Both the position numbers and the translations under genes were made by a program. Below, one piece after another: positions 6,182 through 11,900 of a DNA stretch of 13,061 bases; the first letter of the stretch is position 1, and every line of letters starts with the position of its first letter. This stretch comes from Planctomycetota bacterium. GTDB lineage: Bacteria; Patescibacteriota; Patescibacteriia; Patescibacteriales; UBA12465. The stretch covers positions 1 to 13,061 of the forward strand of contig JALOQQ010000016.1 in the NCBI GenBank assembly GCA_025453315.1, in the 5' to 3' direction. The notes under the pieces are model-generated. The model was not told the origin of the DNA, did not search any database, and worked only from the letters and a program-made list of their open reading frames with translations.

Positions 6182-7186
6182 CTAAACTATTTTAACCATA
6201 CCAGAATCAGCATCTACAAGTACTTTCATCCCATTCTTCAAAACTTTACTAGCAATTTTTGTACCAATAATGCAAGGCTTTTTTAATTCCCTGGCAATAA
6301 TGGCTGCGTGACAAGTAACACCACCTTCATCAGTAATAAAAGCTCCGGATCTTTTCATGGCAGATATAAAGGAAGTTCTAGTCATGGGGCTTACTAAAAT
6401 ATCTCCTTCTTTTACTTTTACCAAATCTTTATCATGAATCACTAAAACAACCTTGCCAGAAACCTTACCAGAAAAAGCCGGTGTTCCTTTAAACTCTTTA
6501 ACATTAAGATCTGTTTCATCCTTAATTTTGTCAGTAAAATTCTTGACGAATTTTTTAGCTTTAGCACCAGTTAATAATTGCAATTTGCCATTTATTAATA
6601 TTAAAACATACAATCTTCTTCTTAAGATTAATATTTTTTTATTTAACTTAAGAGAAACAATTTCATTTGGCATGGCATACTTCAATAATTCTCTATCTAT
6701 TTTTAATTTTTTAGAAATTTCAGTAAGAAGTTTTGGTAAAAAATCTGAGACGGCGATATGTTGAAGGCTTTTTGTGCCCCTTAAATGAGAAATAATATTT
6801 AAAGCCTTTTTATTGCGACAATAAAGCCCTATATAAAATCCGGTAATCTCATGAATCCATAATTTACGAAAAATTTTCATAAACTTATGACAATTCTTTA
6901 AGGGATCGTTCATCATTCTTATAATCAAAGGAGTGGCCTTTTTCTCATAATCCTTAAATCCTTTAAGCAGTTTTATATAATTATTTTCTTTAATTATCCT
7001 TTTAAAGTCCTCCAGTTGATCTAAATCAACATATCTTTCTAAAATACCATTTCTACCAATAACTATATTATCCAAATTAAAACCACCTCTTTTAATTGGA
7101 AAATAAGGATAAACTTCATTGGCTAATTGTATTTCTAGAAGACCCATTAACCTAGTAACAACGTGATGCCATTTTTTATTCTTCAT
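6182..7186 (-). CDS. Orphan PEP-utilising-enzyme phosphohistidine (swivelling) domain protein
   Basis: This 334-residue protein has a C-terminal third (about 232-334) that is a PEP-synthase-type swivelling domain. It begins KGTPAFSGKVSGKVVLV, includes DILVSPMTRTSF and carries GGVTCHAAIIARELKKP with the phospho-acceptor His293, and ends VLVDADSGMVKIV. In PEP synthase, PPDK and enzyme I this His carries phosphate between an ATP-grasp or PEP-binding domain and a substrate domain. Here no ATP-grasp and no TIM barrel are present. Residues 1-225 are mostly helical, with a part (about 135-180) resembling the linker before the His domain in PEP-synthase-like proteins. The phosphate donor must therefore be elsewhere. 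It is the first gene of the pair with the phosphatase-methyltransferase fusion. Start: ATG with an extended -10 promoter about 20 bases upstream. Confidence 0.85.
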   Translation of the reverse strand: MKNKKWHHVVTRLMGLLEIQLANEVYPYFPIKRGGFNLDNIVIGRNGILERYVDLDQLEDFKRIIKENNYIKLLKGFKDYEKKATPLIIRMMNDPLKNCHKFMKIFRKLWIHEITGFYIGLYCRNKKALNIISHLRGTKSLQHIAVSDFLPKLLTEISKKLKIDRELLKYAMPNEIVSLKLNKKILILRRRLYVLILINGKLQLLTGAKAKKFVKNFTDKIKDETDLNVKEFKGTPAFSGKVSGKVVLVIHDKDLVKVKEGDILVSPMTRTSFISAMKRSGAFITDEGGVTCHAAIIARELKKPCIIGTKIASKVLKNGMKVLVDADSGMVKIV

Positions 7187-7202
7187 ATAATAAATTTATT
7201 TA

Positions 7203-7211
7203 ATTATATCA
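7203..7211 (-). promoter_or_regulatory. Extended -10 promoter of the swivelling-domain operon
   Basis: The minus strand reads TGATATAAT, a TG-n extension plus perfect TATAAT, 16 bases before the start codon at 7186. A TTGCGC lies 16 bases further up as a poor -35. The leader would be about ten bases with no Shine-Dalgarno. The promoter lies downstream of the tRNA terminator at 7276-7300. Confidence 0.6.
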
Positions 7212-7275
7212 TAAAAAAACATTAGCGCAAAAGCTAAATTTCACTTCCGAACTGCTAAAAAATAGCGAATATTAC

Positions 7276-7300
7276 AACAAAACAGGCTCTTTTGAGCCTG
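7276..7300 (-). terminator. Strong rho-independent terminator after the tRNA remnant
   Basis: On the minus strand CAGGCTC-AAAA-GAGCCTG forms a perfect 7-bp stem with a 4-base loop, followed by TTTTGTT. It sits 12 bases past the tRNA 3' fragment and was probably the terminator of that tRNA gene. It now ends transcription from the RHS side before the next operon. Confidence 0.85.
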
Positions 7301-7312
7301 CTTGTCCAATCT

Positions 7313-7334
7313 TGCTCCCGGGGTGGGATTCGAA
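7313..7334 (-). other. Isolated 3' end of a tRNA gene (tRNA-Asn-like): candidate attachment site
   Basis: The minus strand from 7334 reads TTCGAAT (T loop), CCCAC (3' T-stem), CCCGGGA (3' acceptor strand), G (discriminator), then CA. This is the exact layout of a tRNA 3' end. A72 with discriminator G implies U1, as in tRNA-Asn or tRNA-Gln; the implied 5' strand TCCCGGG looks more like tRNA-Asn. Upstream of 7334 the sequence does not supply the other T-stem strand, anticodon or D arm. The fragment is followed by a terminator. Such a fragment with its native terminator is what remains on one side when an element integrates into a tRNA 3' end. Confidence 0.65.
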
Positions 7335-7363
7335 TTGAATAACACCTTATGAGATTATATTGA

Positions 7364-7389
7364 AATATTAGCTAAAAAAATCTAATATT
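7364..7389. repeat. Small AT-rich inverted repeat
   Basis: AATATTAG (7364-7371) and CTAATATT (7382-7389), perfect 8-bp arms with a 10-base spacer, just inside the supposed island edge. It could be a protein-binding site or chance in AT-rich DNA. Confidence 0.35.
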
Positions 7390-7438
7390 AAACGATAAAT
7401 TGCAATTTTGAAGTTATCTATTTTAACCAGTTTTTATC

Positions 7439-7517
7439 ACATTTTACCCCTTTTCAGTCACAATAGCGTCACACCTTTTATATGATGCTTGCAATACAAA
7501 GGAAAGGGGTAAAATGT
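7439..7517. repeat. 15-bp perfect inverted repeat with 49-base spacer
   Basis: ACATTTTACCCCTTT at 7439-7453 is exactly repeated in inverse at 7503-7517. It lies after the last gene of the RHS cluster and about 105 bases inside the tRNA remnant. No T tract follows the second arm on the minus strand, so it is not a simple terminator. It may be a recombinase or regulator site. Apart from these repeats I see no gene in 7335-7531. Confidence 0.65.
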
Positions 7518-7531
7518 TAACTGTATACTTA

Positions 7532-7711
7532 TTATTTTCCTCTATGACAATGATATTGTCCATATTTCAGTCCCCATTTTTTGCAACTAGTTTTACAAGT
7601 GTGGCAACCCCATTTATCAGTCCTTCCCGGATGAGCAAAAGCTGGAGTTATAACCGAAAAAGAAAACAATAACGTTACTATGATAATTAAAATTTTAAAA
7701 TGTTTTTTTAT
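7532..7711 (-). CDS. Tiny secreted Cys/His protein (HPGRTD...YHCH); start damaged or non-ATG
   Basis: The frame codes 59 residues: a signal peptide (KKHFKILIIIVTLLFSFSV then ITPAFA, cleavage after AFA) and a mature part of about 33 residues, HPGRTDKWGCHTCKTSC followed by KKWGLKYGQYHCHRGK. Four Cys and four His suggest a metal-bound or disulphide fold. I recognise the HPGRTD...GCHTC...YHCH pattern as that of small exported bacterial proteins of unknown function. There is no in-frame ATG; the natural position before KKHFK is ATA (7711-7709). An ATG at 7761-7759, two bases after the previous stop, runs in another frame through a run of seven A (7726-7732) and stops at 7708-7710. One extra A would join it to this frame. 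So it is either ATA-started, frameshifted or a homopolymer error. It overlaps a plus-strand open frame that I reject. Confidence 0.7.
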   Translation of the reverse strand: MKKHFKILIIIVTLLFSFSVITPAFAHPGRTDKWGCHTCKTSCKKWGLKYGQYHCHRGK

Positions 7712-7763
7712 ATTATTAAATTTAGTTTTTTTACATGAAAGTAAAAAAATATTTTCTTCATAA

Positions 7764-8240
7764 CTAGTATTCAGTTATGCTATTACTTATATCATTAATA
7801 GAATCTTGATTAAAATCATCTAACAACCAAAAACCTAAAAGTTTCTTGCCATCAGGACTAATAATTCTAAAGGTCGAACGTTTTTCCTGTTTAAGGAAAT
7901 AAATTCTATTATAATCTTTAAATTTTGGAATTCCTTCCAAGACCTTTGAATCCTCAGTCACCATGCTACTAAAACAATACTTTGATTTTTGACAGCATAT
8001 TTTTCCCGCCCAAGGATAAAAACTAAAAATATGCATTTCTGGCTTTATATAACATTCGTCTTTTATTTTAATCTTTGTAGAAAAGTTTTTATAAACTATT
8101 TCAGTTTCTCCATTATTGTAATTTATTTTCATTGCTAATTTTTCCCTGACAAATGGAGCGAGGGTTTTAAATAATACCCAGAAAGACCCAATTAAGAATA
8201 ACGAACAAATTACTATAACAATAATCTTAACTTTTTTCAT
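7764..8240 (-). CDS. Membrane-anchored small protein, candidate immunity protein for the RHS toxin
   Basis: 158 residues from the ATG at 8240-8238. I chose this start over upstream starts because it lies one base after the toxin-gene stop and begins a proper signal-anchor, MKKVKIIVIVICSLFLIGSFWVLF (residues 1-24). The remainder is an exported soluble domain of about 125 residues with four Cys (DEC, then ICCQKSKYC), rich in Lys and aromatic residues, ending in an acidic tail. I do not recognise the family. Its place, immediately downstream of an RHS C-terminal toxin region and in the same operon, is where immunity genes of polymorphic toxins lie. An outward-facing immunity protein would fit a toxin acting at the envelope. 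This role is inference from position only. Confidence 0.65.
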   Translation of the reverse strand: MKKVKIIVIVICSLFLIGSFWVLFKTLAPFVREKLAMKINYNNGETEIVYKNFSTKIKIKDECYIKPEMHIFSFYPWAGKICCQKSKYCFSSMVTEDSKVLEGIPKFKDYNRIYFLKQEKRSTFRIISPDGKKLLGFWLLDDFNQDSINDISNSITEY

Positions 8241-8241
8241 A

Positions 8242-8946
8242 TTATCTCTTATTATTTTTATTAGTAGACTTGTTAGAATTTTTTGAATCAACCTTATCCT
8301 TATTTCTTGTGTCAACTGTATCTTTTTTTAAATTCATAATTTTTTTATCGTTGACAGTTGGTACGTATTGACCAATTTTTTGCTTAAAATACTTTTCATC
8401 TAATTTCAACTTCAATCCGTAAGGAGTTGAAACGTTACTTGTTTTGGCTGAAAAATCTTGCGACACCACATCTCCCTTTTTTAATGCTTCAACAGAAACA
8501 TCGGTGCAATTATAAGAAAAGTCTTCAAAATATTGACGGCTATCACCCTGAGCATTATCATTTTTCTTAGCTAAATCATCATAATATTGTTTTATAGCTT
8601 TTTCTTGTTCTGGTGTTGTGTCAAAAGTATATGTTGTATAAACATTACCCTCCTTATTAGCAATATAATCGGTATTCGTAACATAAAGATCAGGTGTGGC
8701 CTGTCCATGATCCCTACCATCGTTTGGGGCCCAACTATATGTGGTAGTTTTATCTTCTCTACTAATAGAAACAAAAGTATGACCAAAAGCTGATTTTATA
8801 CCATAACTCCAATTACCTTTTTCTATATATACAGTAGTCTCTCTACCATCAGGGTCTACATAAAATACAGGGTTATTTCTTGCATAACTATATTTATTTA
8901 GACTTTGTGGATCAAATAGTTTACCGTTTGCCGGATCCTGACTCAT
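8242..8946 (-). CDS. RHS C-terminal tip with permuted papain-like (NlpC/P60-type) toxin domain
   Basis: This frame continues the large RHS frame after its TAG stop. The chosen ATG (8946-8944) has GGAGGGGAGG directly upstream and gives 234 residues. Residues 1-34 are the end of the RHS core (MSQDP, PQSLNKYSYARNNPVFYVDPDG), the site where RHS proteins cut off their tip. Next comes a variable domain (about 35-190) with GHTFVSI (His56) and, about 90 residues later, FSYNCTDVSVEALKKGD (Cys147). His before Cys with a YTF...PEQEKAIKQYY helix between is the order of permuted NlpC/P60-like cysteine enzymes, which cut peptides or amides or transfer acyl groups. The tail (about 200-234) is low-complexity Lys/Asn/Ser. 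The enzyme class is a prediction. The next gene starts one base after this stop. Confidence 0.75.
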   Translation of the reverse strand: MSQDPANGKLFDPQSLNKYSYARNNPVFYVDPDGRETTVYIEKGNWSYGIKSAFGHTFVSISREDKTTTYSWAPNDGRDHGQATPDLYVTNTDYIANKEGNVYTTYTFDTTPEQEKAIKQYYDDLAKKNDNAQGDSRQYFEDFSYNCTDVSVEALKKGDVVSQDFSAKTSNVSTPYGLKLKLDEKYFKQKIGQYVPTVNDKKIMNLKKDTVDTRNKDKVDSKNSNKSTNKNNKR

Positions 8947-8949
8947 AAA

Positions 8950-8959
8950 CCTCCCCTCC
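8950..8959 (-). promoter_or_regulatory. Strong internal ribosome binding site before the toxin tip
   Basis: The minus strand reads GGAGGGGAGG-TTT-ATG. The first GGAGG is 8 bases from the ATG, an ideal spacing, in a window where most genes lack a Shine-Dalgarno. It lies between the TAG at 8968-8970 and the ATG at 8946-8944. It also encodes Glu-Gly-Arg of the conserved GRF motif, so it may be partly coincidental. Confidence 0.55.
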
Positions 8960-8967
8960 ACACCATT

Positions 8968-11900
8968 CTAATATCTCGCCATCATGTACTCTAAATTAGT
9001 ATCTTCGTCATGTTCATGTCCAGTATAGCCTCTTTTTTCGGTAAAGGTGTTTTGGGGAGTACTTATTCTAATCTCACCAAATGGATAATAATCTAGGAGT
9101 TGTTCTAATTGACCATTACTATTTGAAACAACATTAGTTCCTCCGAGGTGGTCAGAATGGATATAATAGGTATTAGTTATTCCCCCATCTGTTTCTATAG
9201 TAGCTAATGCTTGACCACTCGCAAAGATGTGTTTGGTTATCTTGCCAGTTGAAGAAATATTATAGTATTTATTAGGATAGATAGTAGTTTCAGTGCCGTT
9301 AGAATATTTAATGCGGTTTACGTCATTATCATAGGCATAAGAGATATTAGCTGTACCATTAGTACTCTGGATTAATCTGTCTCTATAATCCCAGGAATGG
9401 GTCCAGGTACCGTTACTTAATAGGTTACCATTATTGTCATAGGCATTGGTAATACCATTAATACTGGTAGCCGCATTAGGATTGGCATAACTAGCTCCCT
9501 GATTACCTTGATAGAGATAATTACCTAGATCTGATTTGTTGAGTAGGTTGCCTATTGGGTCATAGCTATAGCTTAGAGAATAGTTTTGATTGTTGGCGGT
9601 GTTAGTAGCGATGGCTGAAGTGAGACGATAGAGATTATCGTAAGTGTAATTTACGGTTTTAGCAGCATCGGTTTGAGAACTATCTATAATTTTAGTAATA
9701 TTTCCTACTTTGTCATAAGTATAATTTAAATTCTGAAAATTTATATAATCACCTTGCTTATAAAAATAATCATAGCCATTACTCCATTCTCCTTCATTAC
9801 TATCACTATCCCAGAACTTCATGCGCCAATAGTAATTATTTCCGGAAGTTACAGCTGGTCCGGTATAGACTATATTCTCAGATCTTTTTCCTTGCAGCAA
9901 AGGAGTAGATAAAGATTTCTTTCCAGAATCCCATAGAGGAGTAGTAAAACTAGCTTCAGTATTTGATACTTGGATTTGATAATACAAAGCATTATTACTT
10001 ATCTGCGGATCATTATAGATAGCACTAAGGTTTACTGAGCTATCAACTGGAGCGGGAGACATCTTTCCGTTTGCCTGTAAATCAGTCGGTGAATATGGGG
10101 CGAGCGGTAAAGAATATTGGATTTCCAGATAAGATCCACTCAAACTCATATAATTAGCATTGGTATACATAGCGGCATTAAAGCTATCAACATTATTTTC
10201 TAGATCATGTCCCTCTCTAATGGCTAATTTTGTATAAGCACCCCTATTTATTAAATTAAAAAATGTAGGACTAAGTGGAGTGTTAACATAAGCACCCGGA
10301 TAACATTCTCCGGCGTATGGACAAATTATTCTATTAGCAGGATTAATCAACTCATTATCATCAACCTTGCCAAAATCTGTATCCATTATAGTTAAACTCT
10401 GTGGCCAGGCTTGAACAACGGTATAATAAGAATAAGCATCAAACGTAAAATTATAAATCTTACTAATATAAGTATATAAGTTAGCCGAAACAATATTAGC
10501 ATTCTGCGGTATCGAAGAAGTGTTAAAAGACAAAAAAGCTCTATCCACTTCCCAATTGCCACCATAGTATTTTTTAGTCATAACAAAAGGATTGTCATTC
10601 CTATAATTACCATACACGGCATTACGAGTTGTAGACCAAGGAGTACTAATATTACCAGCCGCTCCCCTACCAGAATAATTGATATTCAAAATAGCATCAG
10701 TCTTAACAGGATAAGTTAATTTATTTTCACTAAAATATGATTTGGGTAATATCTTAGTTAAATAAACACCGCCATCTTTAAGTTCATATTTAATATCAAT
10801 ATTTCTACCAGTAAAAGCATCGTCATAAACAGCTGGCAAAGAAATATATAACTTGTCGCTATTTTCAAATATTAATTCTGCTTGTTTTTTAGAAATAATA
10901 TTTTTTTCTTCACTAAGTAATTTTTCATCTACCAACACATCTAAATTTTTAGCTTCCAATTTAAAAGTTAAATAATAATTATTATCATCTTGTTCTAGAT
11001 TAGTTAAAGATTCTTCAGAATTAATTACAACTTCTTTAGCAAAAGAAACGTTATTGGCAGTTAATTTTAAATCTACTCCTTTAGCTATTAGATCTTTATA
11101 AACCACCTGATTATCTTTAACTTTCGGATTATTAAAATTATTATTCCCTATCGGAGAAATATATAATTTGTTAGCGCCCCATTTAAACTCAATTAATTTA
11201 TCAGAACCATCTTTATTTAAACTTACATTATACTGAGCCTTATTCATTGAAATATTTTTCTTGTCTTCTTTGAAATTCGTATCTATCTTGGCTAATTTTC
11301 CGGCATTATCATTATAATAAACATCATTGTCATACAACCTAACTTTATTAATCCTTCTACCATCCTTCTTAAAACCCAATAAATAGGTTTCCGATTTTTT
11401 AGTTCTTTCCGATTTAAGCTCTATTTCATCATTTAATAAAATATTACCTTCCTTATCTTTTTTAGCTCTATTAGTTGCCACCAGTTCTTTGGCATGCTCA
11501 AATCTAATATCTTCTGGTCTAATTACTGAGGTGGCTTGGGCCTGATAACCTGAAACATTACCAATGCCAGTGGTAATTTTATTGACTAATCTATATAAGC
11601 TATCCGGATTATAGGTGTAAGAGCTGGTAGTACCATTAGCAAAATCTTGATAAGTTGTCTGACCAGCAGGATTATATTTAATATTTTCTAATAAAGAAGA
11701 AAAACTCTGTCCATTTTGTTCTTTCTGGGAAACCTTATTAAGTAGACCACCATTATTATATTCGTATTTAACTTCGCTATTATCCGGATAAATAATTGAA
11801 GTATTATTACCCAATCTATCATACTTAAAAGAAGTGAGATAATTAACATTATCAATATTTTTGTTTTCACTAGCCATTGATCCTAAAGGATTATAAGTAT

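Noticed and set aside
6453..6764. Plus-strand 103-codon frame opposite the swivelling-domain gene
   Set aside because: It is a shadow of a well-supported minus-strand gene, with no ribosome binding site or domain.
7335..7420. A complete tRNA gene upstream of the T-loop sequence
   Set aside because: The sequence right of 7334 gives no matching T-stem, anticodon arm, D arm or acceptor strand; only the 3' end is present.
7514..7672. Plus-strand 52-codon open frame with a GGAAAGGGG Shine-Dalgarno-like sequence before its ATG
   Set aside because: It is antisense to the HPGRTD...YHCH gene, and its product has no recognisable domain. The purine-rich stretch is the arm of the 15-bp inverted repeat.
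8968..8970. Reassigned TAG codon (alternative genetic code) to explain the split RHS gene
   Set aside because: TAG closes several other genes here (at 2959, 4508, 6182 and 7764) at sensible protein ends, so it is a normal stop in this genome.
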